In this document: piece by piece, positions 26,157 to 34,831 of the stretch
How positions within the stretch are numbered: the first letter of the stretch is position 1
Layout of the letters: each line of letters opens with the position of its first letter
NCBI RefSeq assembly: GCF_011303555.1
Contig: NZ_CP049868.1
Span: forward strand, 3,100,001-3,164,000
Length of the DNA stretch: 64,000 nucleotides
Reading direction: 5' to 3'
From: Pedobacter sp. HDW13
Lineage (GTDB): Bacteria; Bacteroidota; Bacteroidia; Sphingobacteriales; Sphingobacteriaceae
Translations under genes and position numbers: made by a program
Notes under the pieces: model-generated
The model's database searches: none
Told to the model about the DNA's origin: nothing
The model's input: only the letters and a program-made list of their open reading frames with translations

Positions 26157-27005
26157 ATGGGTTACAACTTACAGGTTAACATCGATAAATCATCAGGCTT
26201 TTGTTTTGGTGTAGTGTATGCAATAGAAATGGCAGAAGATATTTTAGATAACGAAGGTTATTTATACTGTTTGGGAGACATTGTACACAATGATGAAGAG
26301 GTTGAGCGCTTAACTAAACGCGGACTGAAAATCATCGATCACGAAATTTTAAAAGATTTGCGTGATGAGAAGGTTTTAATCAGGGCACATGGCGAAGCCC
26401 CCTCAACTTATCAGCTGGCATTAGAAAATAACCTCACTTTGATTGATGCATCTTGTCCGGTGGTTTTAAAGTTGCAGAATAGGATTAAAAACTCGCACGA
26501 TGATGAAGAACAAGTGCTTATTTTTGGTAAACACGGCCATGCAGAGGTAATTGGTTTGCAGGGGCAAACTGATGGTAAAGCCATTGTTTTTCAGGATTTA
26601 GCCGAACTCGATAATGTGGAGCTTCCGGAAAAGTTTACTTTGTATAGTCAAACCACTAAAAGCACCGATAAATTTTACCACATTAAAGACGAATTGTTGA
26701 GTCGTGGCTACGATGTTAAGGCCAACGATACCATTTGCAGGCAAGTATCTAACCGGTATCAGGAGTTGGAAGATTTTGTGAGTCATTACAATAAGATTGT
26801 TTTTGTTTCTGGTAAAAAGTCATCTAACGGGAAAGTGCTTTACGATGTATGTAAGAAGTACAATGAAAATGCTTACTTCATTTCTAATGTTGAAGAATTG
26901 GAACAGACCTGGTTTGCCGAAAATGATAAAGTAGGTATATGTGGTGCAACCTCTACGCCAATGTGGTTGATGGAGGATGTAAAAGCTGCTTTAGAAAAAT
27001 ACTAA
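26157..27005 (+). CDS. ispH: 4-hydroxy-3-methylbut-2-enyl diphosphate reductase IspH
   Basis: A 282-residue [4Fe-4S] enzyme that makes IPP and DMAPP in the last step of the MEP pathway. The three cluster cysteines are in SGFCFGVVYAI (near residue 17), DASCPVVLKLQ (near 101) and DTICRQVSNR (near 190). FVSGKKSSNG, CGATSTPMWL and the HGHAEVIG motif near residue 123 are also typical. It sits 12 bp after cruF, which puts isoprenoid supply in the same transcript as carotenoid tailoring genes. The length and motifs are normal for Bacteroidota IspH. Confidence 0.95.
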   Translation: MGYNLQVNIDKSSGFCFGVVYAIEMAEDILDNEGYLYCLGDIVHNDEEVERLTKRGLKIIDHEILKDLRDEKVLIRAHGEAPSTYQLALENNLTLIDASCPVVLKLQNRIKNSHDDEEQVLIFGKHGHAEVIGLQGQTDGKAIVFQDLAELDNVELPEKFTLYSQTTKSTDKFYHIKDELLSRGYDVKANDTICRQVSNRYQELEDFVSHYNKIVFVSGKKSSNGKVLYDVCKKYNENAYFISNVEELEQTWFAENDKVGICGATSTPMWLMEDVKAALEKY

Positions 27006-27039
27006 CTATAAAATCTATCAGTTAATATTTGTTATTTAA

Positions 27040-27573
27040 ATGAGAGCATTATTAATAATAGATATGCAGATTGGTAGCTTTAAACCCTATGATTTGCGAC
27101 ATGATACCAAAGGTGTAATTGAGCGAATTAATAAATTATCGGATTATTTCAGAATTAATGAGGATAAAGTAATTTTTGTCCAACATAATGGCACTAAGGA
27201 AAATAATTTTTTGCCCAACTCTCCAGATTGGAAGCTTTTACCTGAATTAATCAAATGCGATACTGATTATGTGGTTTCAAAATCAGCTAATGATGCTTTT
27301 TATAATACACAGCTAGAGGATACTCTTTCCAAACACAATATTTCCGAATTATTTATAACAGGTTGTGCGACTGATTTTTGTGTCGATTCTACGGTAAAAT
27401 CGGCTATTGCTAAAGATTACAATGTAACAGTTGTTGGAGATGCTCATACTACTGCAGATAGACCACATTTAAGTGCAAATAAAGTGATTGAGTATTACAA
27501 TTGGATTTGGGACGAGATGACACCAACTAACTTTAAAATCAAAGTTATTAAAACCAATGAGTTGGCTTTGTAG
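27040..27573 (+). CDS. Isochorismatase-family cysteine hydrolase
   Basis: A 177-residue protein of the isochorismatase-like hydrolase fold. The Asp-Lys-Cys triad is readable as LLIIDMQIG (Asp8), VSKSANDAFYNT (Lys near residue 78) and GCATDFCVDST (the second cysteine, near residue 116, as nucleophile). Isochorismatase, nicotinamidase and carbamoyl-hydrolase members share the fold, so the substrate is not determined; the nicotinamidase metal site (DxHxxxH) is not apparent. It is 34 bp after ispH and 34 bp before crtW. Its use of AT-rich codons resembles neighbours loosely; it may be an unrelated passenger. Confidence 0.85.
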   Translation: MRALLIIDMQIGSFKPYDLRHDTKGVIERINKLSDYFRINEDKVIFVQHNGTKENNFLPNSPDWKLLPELIKCDTDYVVSKSANDAFYNTQLEDTLSKHNISELFITGCATDFCVDSTVKSAIAKDYNVTVVGDAHTTADRPHLSANKVIEYYNWIWDEMTPTNFKIKVIKTNELAL

Positions 27574-27607
27574 TTTGAAGAATCACAATCGATAATTATT
27601 TTAAACC

Positions 27608-28279
27608 ATGGACAATAAAAAATCGTGGATTGGTTTAGGTGTTGCAACTCTGGTTATTTCCTGCTGGTTTATATCGCTTTATTGCTTGCTTACCTGGCAT
27701 TTCTCCTGGAGCAACCCACTTGTTTATTTGATGGTTTTAGTCCAAATGCATTTATACACGGGTTTATTTATTACCGCGCACGATGCCATGCATGGTACAA
27801 TTTCAAACAATAGAAAAGTAAACAAACTTTTCGGTTTCCTTGCTGTGTTTTTGTATGCAGGCTTTTTCTATAACAGCTTATATACCAAACACCATCAGCA
27901 TCACAATCATGTACATACCGCTAACGATCCTGATTTTGCTCCACATGGTTTTTGGAAGTGGTATTTCAGGTTTATGCTAAATTATGTAACGGTAATACAA
28001 CTGGTAATTATGGCCGTTACCTACAACATTTTGAAAATATGGGCGTCGGAAAAAAACCTGTTGTTATTCTGGGTACTACCATCCCTTTTAAGCACCTTTC
28101 AGTTATTTTATTTTGGTACTTATTTGCCGCATAAAGGTGAGCACGATAACGAATATCATTCTACTACACTAAAGAAGAACCATTTTATCGCTTTCATTAC
28201 CTGTTACTTTTTTGGCTATCATTTAGAACATCACCAAAGACCAGCTATGCCCTGGTGGCAGTTGTATAAGGCAAAATAA
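27608..28279 (+). CDS. crtW: Beta-carotene ketolase CrtW-type (4-ketolase)
   Basis: A 223-residue membrane di-iron oxygenase with the CrtW histidine clusters HDAMHG (residues 58-63), HHQHHNH (95-101, followed by the typical NDPDF), and HLEHH (about 205-209) before the PAMPWWQLY end. The set differs from CrtZ hydroxylases and from ordinary fatty-acid desaturases. It should add a 4-keto group to a beta-ionone ring. The gene follows the cysteine hydrolase gene, 34 bp apart, and no clear terminator follows within 70 bp. A role in making a flexixanthin-like 4-keto carotenoid is inferred from crtD and cruF nearby. Confidence 0.88.
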   Translation: MDNKKSWIGLGVATLVISCWFISLYCLLTWHFSWSNPLVYLMVLVQMHLYTGLFITAHDAMHGTISNNRKVNKLFGFLAVFLYAGFFYNSLYTKHHQHHNHVHTANDPDFAPHGFWKWYFRFMLNYVTVIQLVIMAVTYNILKIWASEKNLLLFWVLPSLLSTFQLFYFGTYLPHKGEHDNEYHSTTLKKNHFIAFITCYFFGYHLEHHQRPAMPWWQLYKAK

Positions 28280-28348
28280 TGCATCTCCGCGGTGTCTGTG
28301 TTTGTCAGTGCATCCGCCTCAAAGTAAATTTTCCTGTTTTATAATGAT

Positions 28349-28468
28349 TTATTGCTGCATATTGCACGAAGGTTTCTGATACTCATTATGGATTTTTGCT
28401 TCCTGCAGCCGGGTTTCTTTGCAAAACCATTTTTCTGCATCATCAGGGTTCATCCTTGAGTAGATCAT
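28349..28468 (-). CDS. Possible small protein of 39 residues
   Basis: A minus-strand ATG frame encoding 39 residues, beginning MIYSRMNPDDAEKWFCKETR and ending KPSCNMQQ. It is mostly charged, suggesting an amphipathic helix, with cysteines at both ends of the middle region. It lies in the 327-bp gap between crtW and hemH. The remainder of the gap (about 28280-28348 and 28469-28542) shows nothing else. I recognise no family. It looks coding by composition, but a chance frame cannot be ruled out. Confidence 0.4.
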   Translation of the reverse strand: MIYSRMNPDDAEKWFCKETRLQEAKIHNEYQKPSCNMQQ

Positions 28469-28542
28469 GTTTCAGTTAAACAACTAAGGAATAAATTGCG
28501 GTTAATATTATTTTCTATTGACGAAAAAATGTTTTTCATCAC

Positions 28543-28582
28543 TTTTTAACATAGGTTAAAAACAATAAATACGCGATATTTG
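28543..28582 (+). promoter_or_regulatory. hemH promoter region with perfect inverted repeat
   Basis: TTTTTAAC (28543-28550), spacer ATAG, GTTAAAAA (28555-28562) is a perfect 8-bp inverted repeat. A -7-like element GATATTTG (28575-28582) is downstream and the hemH start codon is 24 bp further. The central TTAACATAGGT is identical to the yceI upstream site (943-953), at nearly the same distance from its start codon. This looks like an operator for a dimeric regulator. Confidence 0.55.
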
Positions 28583-28606
28583 CGCAAATAACATATTTTA
28601 ATATCA

Positions 28607-29617
28607 ATGAGCAAAAAGGGAATTTTACTGGTAAATTTAGGAACACCCGATAGTGCGGCAACAGCCGATGTCAAAAAATATCTTGATCAGTTTCTGATGG
28701 ATGAAAGGGTAATTGATATTCCTAAATTAAACCGTACTCTTTTGGTTAAAGGGATAATTGTTCCTTTCCGTAGCCCTAAAACTGCTAAATTATACCGCGA
28801 AATATGGAATGAAAACGGTTCGCCACTTTTGTATTACAGTAAATTGCAGGCTAAAATGCTGCAAGAAAGATTAGGCGACGAGTACCAGGTAGAGCTAGCC
28901 ATGCGCTATCAAAATCCTTCTATTGCATCAGTACTCGATAAACTGAAATTGGGTTTGGTAGAAAGTATTCAGGTTATTCCGATGTTTCCGCAGTATGCAT
29001 CGGCCAGTACTGGTTCGGTAATGCAGCTGGTTATGGAACTGGTGAGTAAATGGCCAACTGTTCCGCCAATTTCCTTTGTTAACTCTTTCCATGATAACGA
29101 ATTAATGATAAAGGTTTTTGCGGAAAATGCAAGAAAACATCAGATAGAGACTTACGATCATGTGTTGTTCAGTTTCCATGGTTTACCCGAACGTCAATTA
29201 CTGAAGTGCGACCATACCGGCAGTTATTGCTTAAAAAGTAGTGATTGTTGCCAAACATTAAATGATACTAATAAGTTTTGCTATTCAGCACAAGGGCACC
29301 ATACCGCCAGGCTAATTGCCAGTGAATTAAACCTGCCAGAAGAAAAATATACCGTTTGTTTTCAGTCGCGTTTAGGTAAAGAACCCTGGGTACAACCTTA
29401 CACTACCGATGTACTTAAAAAATTAGCCGCAGAAGGTAAAAAGCGTTTGCTGGTTTTTAGTCCGGCTTTTGTGGCCGATTGCCTGGAAACGCTTTACGAA
29501 ATTACGGTAGAATACCACGAAGAGTTTAGGGAGTTAGGCGGCGAGCATGTTCAGTTGGTAGAAAGCTTAAACGATAGTCCGGTGTTTATTGAGGCACTTG
29601 CCGGAATGATTAAATAA
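28607..29617 (+). CDS. hemH: Ferrochelatase
   Basis: A 336-residue enzyme inserting Fe2+ into protoporphyrin IX, the last step of protoporphyrin-dependent haem synthesis. The start LLVNLGTPDSA, MRYQNPSI near residue 99, PMFPQYASASTGSV near residue 125, and SFHGLPERQL near residue 187 (with the metal-binding histidine) are all present, as is the cysteine-rich insert CLKSSDCCQ that some ferrochelatases use for an iron-sulfur cluster or other role. FSPAFVADCLET is the conserved C-terminal block. It is followed 6 bp later by gntK on the same strand. Confidence 0.95.
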   Translation: MSKKGILLVNLGTPDSAATADVKKYLDQFLMDERVIDIPKLNRTLLVKGIIVPFRSPKTAKLYREIWNENGSPLLYYSKLQAKMLQERLGDEYQVELAMRYQNPSIASVLDKLKLGLVESIQVIPMFPQYASASTGSVMQLVMELVSKWPTVPPISFVNSFHDNELMIKVFAENARKHQIETYDHVLFSFHGLPERQLLKCDHTGSYCLKSSDCCQTLNDTNKFCYSAQGHHTARLIASELNLPEEKYTVCFQSRLGKEPWVQPYTTDVLKKLAAEGKKRLLVFSPAFVADCLETLYEITVEYHEEFRELGGEHVQLVESLNDSPVFIEALAGMIK

Positions 29618-29623
29618 TTAAAA

Positions 29624-30130
29624 ATGGCAGGTTTTATCATTTTAATGGGGGTTTCGGGAAGTGGTAAAACCGTTATTGGGAAAGCGCTTGCACCGCGGAT
29701 AAACGCTGAGTTTATTGATGGTGATAATCTCCACTCGCAGCGCAATGTGGATAAGATGGCTGCTGGCATTCCATTAACCGACGAAGATCGTTTGGATTGG
29801 CTTCAGCTGATTGCCAAAGTTGGCCGCGAGCATGTAGCGCACTGCACATCATGCATTATAGCCTGTTCTGCATTAAAAAAAGCCTACCGCGAACTGCTGC
29901 GGATTGATAATCCGAGCATCAGCTTTGTGTATTTAAAAGGAGGTTTTGATTTAATCCACGATCGGATTATGAAACGTTCGCATCAGTACATGCCCTCAAG
30001 CTTACTGAAGAGCCAGTTTGATACACTGGAGGAGCCACAAAATGACGAGCATGATATACTTACGATCTCTATCGATCAGTCTATTCAGGCAGTTGTCGAA
30101 GAAATCGCTCAGGCTAAGCTCATTTCGTAA
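29624..30130 (+). CDS. gntK: Gluconokinase
   Basis: A 168-residue P-loop kinase that phosphorylates D-gluconate. It shows MGVSGSGKTVIG (residues 8-19), FIDGDNLHSQRNVDKMAAGIPL (about 31-52; the HxxxNxxKMxxGxPLxDxDR motif is diagnostic), and a C-terminal MPSSLLKSQFDTLEEP, also diagnostic. The gene is 6 bp after hemH, sharing its transcript though not its pathway, and its 3' end overlaps the convergent waaA gene by 11 bp. Confidence 0.93.
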   Translation: MAGFIILMGVSGSGKTVIGKALAPRINAEFIDGDNLHSQRNVDKMAAGIPLTDEDRLDWLQLIAKVGREHVAHCTSCIIACSALKKAYRELLRIDNPSISFVYLKGGFDLIHDRIMKRSHQYMPSSLLKSQFDTLEEPQNDEHDILTISIDQSIQAVVEEIAQAKLIS

Positions 30131-31427
30131 TTATCGAAATAATCTGATCTGTTGCCCCTTTCTTGCCGGCCACGTATGCTCTGGCTAAGTCGGTCGCATG
30201 CTGATTGCCTGCAAAGATATTAAAAGCATCAATTAGCTCTTCTGTAGATGATATACTTTTAGCTGCGCCAATGGTAATTAAATCTTTAGCTTCCTGGAAT
30301 TTATCATATTTAGGTCCGAAAATTACAGGCAAACCAAAAGCGGCAGCTTCTAAGGTATTGTGTATACCGGCGCCAAAACCACCACCTATATAAGCCACTT
30401 TACCGTACTGGTACAAAGCAGAAAGCATACCAATGTTATCGATTATTAAGACTTGAGATTTGAGATTTGAGATTTGAGAATTGTTGGCTTCCAATTGCGC
30501 ACTTAAAACTGAAAACCGCAAACTGCCAACCGGAAACTGTTTTTCAATACTTTCAATGTGGCCGCTATGAATTTCGTGTGGTGCAATAATAAATTTCCAG
30601 TCGGGGTATTTGGCAGGCAATGTAGCCAATAACTTTTCGTCTTCAGGCCAGGTGCTTCCGCAAATCAAAGTTGGTTTGCCATCAATAAACTTTTCAATCA
30701 AATGCAGTTGTTTAGGTGTTTGTGCATTTTCATAAACACGATCGAAACGGGTATCGCCATTGATGGTTACATTGTTTAAGCCAATTGATTTTAGCAGGTT
30801 TTCACTTTCTTCATTCTGAACAAAAAAGTAGGTTACTGCTTTAAGTATGTTGCGGTAAAAACCACCATACCATTTGAAAAAAGTCTGATTATCTCTAAAA
30901 ATGCCCGATATTACATATAAAGGAATGTCACGATCTTTAAGCACCTTAAAATAAAAATGCCAGAATTCATATTTGGTAAAAATGGCCATCTCAGGGTTGA
31001 TACTTTCGATAAAGCGTTTCGCATTCTTATTGCTGTCAATTGGCAGGTAAAAAACATCCGCTAAAGCATAATTTTTTCTGATTTCGTATCCCGATGGCGA
31101 AAAAAAAGTAACTACAATTTTTTTGGAAGGATAAAGTGCTTTCAGTTTTTCTAAAACCGGCCGGCCTTGTTCAAATTCGCCTAACGAAGCAAAATGGAAC
31201 CACACATGTTTATCCTGAGGATTAATGCGCTGAGCAATTTGTGTATAGACGTTTTTACGCCCTTTTATAAACAGCCTTGCCTTAGGATTAAATATTGAAA
31301 AGATCCTTATAAGTAAAATGTAAACCCGAATTCCGATTATGTAAAGCAAAAGCATTAGTGTAATTTCATATCTTCGTGCCAAGATAAAAGGAATATATTT
31401 AAAAAGCTTAATAATATACGAAACCAT
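30120..31427 (-). CDS. waaA: 3-deoxy-D-manno-octulosonic acid transferase WaaA/KdtA
   Basis: A 435-residue GT30 enzyme adding Kdo to lipid IVA at the inner membrane. An N-terminal membrane anchor (about residues 20-45) is followed by the N-terminal Rossmann domain with FASLGEFEQGRP near residue 84, and the C-terminal donor-binding domain with GSTWPEDEKLL, APHEIH and YIGGGFGAGIHNTLEAAAFGLPVIFGP near residue 345-372. Residues about 294-326 are encoded by two low-complexity repeat tracts and make that loop longer than in other family members. The gene converges on gntK and is divergent from ugd. Confidence 0.93.
   Translation of the reverse strand: MVSYIIKLFKYIPFILARRYEITLMLLLYIIGIRVYILLIRIFSIFNPKARLFIKGRKNVYTQIAQRINPQDKHVWFHFASLGEFEQGRPVLEKLKALYPSKKIVVTFFSPSGYEIRKNYALADVFYLPIDSNKNAKRFIESINPEMAIFTKYEFWHFYFKVLKDRDIPLYVISGIFRDNQTFFKWYGGFYRNILKAVTYFFVQNEESENLLKSIGLNNVTINGDTRFDRVYENAQTPKQLHLIEKFIDGKPTLICGSTWPEDEKLLATLPAKYPDWKFIIAPHEIHSGHIESIEKQFPVGSLRFSVLSAQLEANNSQISNLKSQVLIIDNIGMLSALYQYGKVAYIGGGFGAGIHNTLEAAAFGLPVIFGPKYDKFQEAKDLITIGAAKSISSTEELIDAFNIFAGNQHATDLARAYVAGKKGATDQIISIITK
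30453..30539 (-). repeat. Intergenic-type short repeats within the waaA reading frame
   Basis: Four tandem copies of the heptamer TTGAGAT (30453-30480, last copy one mismatch) and three AAACTG words at 14-bp spacing (30506, 30520, 30534). Repeats of these kinds normally occur between genes in Pedobacter-like genomes. Here they are in frame and encode the stretches around QISNLKSQV and FPVGSLRFSVLSAQ. Confidence 0.75.
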
Positions 31428-31505
31428 TGGGATTTGGTCTATAAATCAAGGCAATTAGATGATTCAGGATCGTTTCGTTACAGACAAAAATAAATTATAC
31501 TCTAA

Positions 31506-32816
31506 ATGAAAATAGCCGTTATTGGTACAGGATACGTAGGTTTAGTTACCGGAACCTGTTTAGCAGAAACAGGAAATGATGTTATTTGTGTTGACATTAA
31601 TGAAGCAAAGGTTAAACAGATGCAGGCGGGCGAAGTGCCTATTTATGAGCCTGGTTTAGACCTTCTGTTCCATAGAAATATTGAGCAGGAAAGATTAACT
31701 TTTACTACCAATCTTGCTGAAGCAGTGAAAGATGCGCAGATTATTTTTATGGCCTTGCCAACGCCTCCGGGTGGAGATGGTGCTGCCGATCTTTCTTACA
31801 TTTTAGGCGCAGCTAAAGACGTTTCGAAGCTCATTACGGAGTATAAAGTAATCGTAAATAAATCAACAGTACCAGTGGGTACAGCCGATAAAGTAAAAGC
31901 TGTTTTTACCGAAAATACTTCAATTGAGGTGGATGTGGTTTCTAACCCTGAGTTTTTAAGAGAAGGTGTGGCTGTTGATGACTTTATGAAACCAGACCGT
32001 GTGGTTTTGGGTACCAAAAGCGAAAGAGCCAAAAAACTGATGACCGAGGTATATGCGCCTTATGTACGTCAGGGAAACCCGATCCTGTTTATGGATGAGC
32101 GTTCTTCTGAGCTGACCAAATACGCAGCAAACTCGTTTTTGGCCACTAAAATTACGTTCATGAACGAAATTGCAAACTTATGCGAGCTGGTAGGTGCAGA
32201 TGTTGATGCCGTAAGACGCGGTATCGGATCAGACGACCGTATCGGAAAACGTTTCCTTTTTCCTGGTGTGGGTTACGGCGGTTCATGTTTCCCCAAAGAT
32301 GTACAGGCCTTGGTTAAATCTTCTGATGATTATGCCTATAATTTCCAGATTTTGAAATCGGTAATGGAGGTTAACGAGAAGCAAAAAACAATCTTGGTAG
32401 ATAAAGTATTAAAATATTACAAAGGCGACATTAAAGGTAAACATTTTGCACTTTGGGGGCTGGCGTTTAAACCTGAAACCGACGATATCCGCGAGGCACC
32501 TGCTTTGTATATTATCGATGAGCTGGTTAAGAATGGTGCTACCGTTACCGTATTTGATCCGGAAGCAATGGGTAATGTAAAAAATATTTTAGGCGATAAG
32601 ATTAATTATGCCAAAAACCAGTACGAAGCATTGGAAGGTGCTGAAGCACTGTTAATTGCAACAGAATGGTCGGTTTTCCGTAACCCCGATTTTGATAAAA
32701 TTGAGAGTATTTTGAAAAATAAAGTGGTTTTCGACGGTCGAAATTTGTATGATTTGCAAAAAATGATCGATCTTGGCTATTATTATAATAGCATAGGTAG
32801 AAAACTAATAGATTAA
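31506..32816 (+). CDS. ugd: UDP-glucose 6-dehydrogenase
   Basis: A 436-residue NAD-dependent enzyme oxidising UDP-glucose to UDP-glucuronate. The N-terminal NAD site is [14 protein letters not shown] (residues 7-20), followed by [15 protein letters not shown], the nucleotide-sugar domain with [14 protein letters not shown] near residue 147, the catalytic cysteine in [12 protein letters not shown] near residue 258, and a C-terminal domain with [17 protein letters not shown] near residue 318. It starts the UDP-sugar operon: the next three genes start 2, 2 and 1 bp after the preceding stop. Confidence 0.95.
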   Translation: MKIAVIGTGYVGLVTGTCLAETGNDVICVDINEAKVKQMQAGEVPIYEPGLDLLFHRNIEQERLTFTTNLAEAVKDAQIIFMALPTPPGGDGAADLSYILGAAKDVSKLITEYKVIVNKSTVPVGTADKVKAVFTENTSIEVDVVSNPEFLREGVAVDDFMKPDRVVLGTKSERAKKLMTEVYAPYVRQGNPILFMDERSSELTKYAANSFLATKITFMNEIANLCELVGADVDAVRRGIGSDDRIGKRFLFPGVGYGGSCFPKDVQALVKSSDDYAYNFQILKSVMEVNEKQKTILVDKVLKYYKGDIKGKHFALWGLAFKPETDDIREAPALYIIDELVKNGATVTVFDPEAMGNVKNILGDKINYAKNQYEALEGAEALLIATEWSVFRNPDFDKIESILKNKVVFDGRNLYDLQKMIDLGYYYNSIGRKLID

Positions 32817-32817
32817 A

Positions 32818-33807
32818 ATGGGTCGAAAAAGAATTTTGATTACAGGTGCAGCCGGATTTTTAGGTTCGCACCTTTGTGATCGCTTTGTGAAAGAGGGTTT
32901 TCATGTTATCGGAATGGATAACCTGATTACGGGCGACATGGCAAATATTGAGCATTTGTTTAAACTCGAAAATTTTGAGTTTTACAACCACGATGTTTCC
33001 AAGTTTGTACATATTCCGGGTAAACTTCACTACATCTTGCACTTCGCTTCACCGGCAAGTCCGATCGATTACCTCAAAATCCCGATCCAGACCCTTAAAG
33101 TGGGGTCGTTAGGTACGCACAACCTGTTGGGCTTGGCCCGAAATAAAAGCGCAAGGATGCTTATCGCTTCAACTTCTGAAGTGTATGGAGACCCGAATGT
33201 AAATCCACAACCAGAAGAATATTGGGGTAACGTAAATCCCGTTGGCCCACGCGGCGTTTACGATGAAGCCAAGCGTTTTCAGGAAGCCATTACCATGGCC
33301 TATCATACCTTTCACGGTGTAGAAACCCGGATTGTAAGGATCTTCAATACTTATGGCCCAAGAATGCGCTTAAACGATGGCCGTGTTTTACCAGCTTTTA
33401 TCGGGCAGGCGTTAAGGGGCGAAGATTTAACTATCTTTGGGGATGGAAGCCAGACCCGCTCTTTCTGTTATGTTGATGATTTGATCGAAGGAATTTACCG
33501 TTTACTGATGAGTGATTACGCCCAGCCGGTAAACATTGGTAACCCGGATGAAATTACCATTAAACAGTTCTGCGAAGAGATTATCAAACTTACTGGTACC
33601 TCACAAAAAATCGTGTACAGGGAACTTCCTCAGGATGATCCAAAACAACGCAGGCCGGATATTACCAAAGCAAGAGAGATATTAGGCTGGGAGCCGAAGA
33701 TAGATCGTGCTGAAGGATTAAAAATTACATACGAATATTTTAAATCATTGCCTCCAGAGGCTTTGGAAAAGATAGAACATAAAGATTTTACCACATTTAA
33801 CCGTTAA
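32818..33807 (+). CDS. UDP-glucuronate decarboxylase (UDP-xylose synthase family)
   Basis: A 329-residue short-chain dehydrogenase. The NAD site [14 protein letters not shown] is at residues 10-23, the serine in [17 protein letters not shown] near residue 119, the YxxxK in YDEAKRFQE near residue 147, and [10 protein letters not shown] plus [10 protein letters not shown] confirm the UXS family. It should turn UDP-glucuronate, the product of Ugd, into UDP-xylose. The immediate neighbour pairing supports that. A dTDP-glucose dehydratase is less likely given the Arg-rich motif. Confidence 0.9.
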   Translation: MGRKRILITGAAGFLGSHLCDRFVKEGFHVIGMDNLITGDMANIEHLFKLENFEFYNHDVSKFVHIPGKLHYILHFASPASPIDYLKIPIQTLKVGSLGTHNLLGLARNKSARMLIASTSEVYGDPNVNPQPEEYWGNVNPVGPRGVYDEAKRFQEAITMAYHTFHGVETRIVRIFNTYGPRMRLNDGRVLPAFIGQALRGEDLTIFGDGSQTRSFCYVDDLIEGIYRLLMSDYAQPVNIGNPDEITIKQFCEEIIKLTGTSQKIVYRELPQDDPKQRRPDITKAREILGWEPKIDRAEGLKITYEYFKSLPPEALEKIEHKDFTTFNR

Positions 33808-33808
33808 A

Positions 33809-34831
33809 ATGGCAAAAATATTAGTTACTGGTGGAACAGGATACATAGGTTCGCACACAGCAGTAGAATTACACAACGCAGGATACGAAGTTGTAATTGT
33901 TGATAACCTTTCTAACTCGAACATTAAAATTTTAACCCAGCTTCATGCAATTACTGGCAAATGGTTCGATTTTCACGAAATCGACCTTCAGGATGACAAA
34001 GCTGTACAGGAATTTGCAGAAAACCATACCGACATTGATGGAATTATCCACTTCGCAGCTTCAAAAGCAGTAGGCGAATCGGTTGAGCAACCCTTAAAAT
34101 ATTATAAAAACAACTTTTACGGATTAATTAACCTGTTAATCTCATTCAACAGAAAAATTAATTTCGTGTTCTCTTCTTCATGTACCGTTTATGGTCAGCC
34201 AGAAAGCTTACCAGTAACCGAAGCAGCACCTGTACAAAAAGCAGAATCGCCTTATGGTAACACCAAACAGATTGCTGAAGAAATTTTAGCTGAAACTGCT
34301 GCGGTAACACCTGATTTAAATATCATCGCTTTGCGTTACTTTAACCCGGTTGGAGCGCATGAAACAGCTTTAATTGGCGAGTTGCCAAACGGTGTTCCGG
34401 CAAACCTGGTTCCTTTTATCACCCAATCGGCTATTGGTAAACGTGGCCCGATTACGGTTCATGGCGATGATTACAATACTCCTGATGGTTCTGCGATCCG
34501 CGATTATATCCACGTAGTAGATTTGGCCAAAGCGCACGTTGCTGCTATTAAACTTTTAGAAGCAGGAAACCCAAATGGTAACTACGATGTTTTCAATATC
34601 GGTACCGGTACCGGTTCTTCGGTTTTAGAAATCATTGCTGCTTTTGAAAAAGTAAATGGCGAAAAACTGGATTATAAAATTGGCCCAAGAAGAGCTGGTG
34701 ATATTGTGCAGATTTATGGCGATGTACAGAAATCGAATGCGCAACTGGGTTGGAAAGCCAGTCTGGATATCAACGAAATGATGCGCTCGGCATGGGAGTG
34801 GGAAAAATACATTAAGGCCAACCCTTTTTAA
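33809..34831 (+). CDS. galE: UDP-glucose 4-epimerase GalE
   Basis: A 340-residue epimerase with TGGTGYIGSHTAVEL at residues 7-21, SSSCTVYGQPE near residue 128, SPYGNTK (YxxxK) near residue 149, and NPVGAHETALIGELPNGVPANL near residue 181, which is characteristic of GalE. It interconverts UDP-glucose and UDP-galactose. It is translationally close to the genes on both sides (2 bp and 0 bp). Together with Ugd and Uxs it expands the set of UDP-sugars available for polysaccharide synthesis. Confidence 0.95.
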   Translation: MAKILVTGGTGYIGSHTAVELHNAGYEVVIVDNLSNSNIKILTQLHAITGKWFDFHEIDLQDDKAVQEFAENHTDIDGIIHFAASKAVGESVEQPLKYYKNNFYGLINLLISFNRKINFVFSSSCTVYGQPESLPVTEAAPVQKAESPYGNTKQIAEEILAETAAVTPDLNIIALRYFNPVGAHETALIGELPNGVPANLVPFITQSAIGKRGPITVHGDDYNTPDGSAIRDYIHVVDLAKAHVAAIKLLEAGNPNGNYDVFNIGTGTGSSVLEIIAAFEKVNGEKLDYKIGPRRAGDIVQIYGDVQKSNAQLGWKASLDINEMMRSAWEWEKYIKANPF

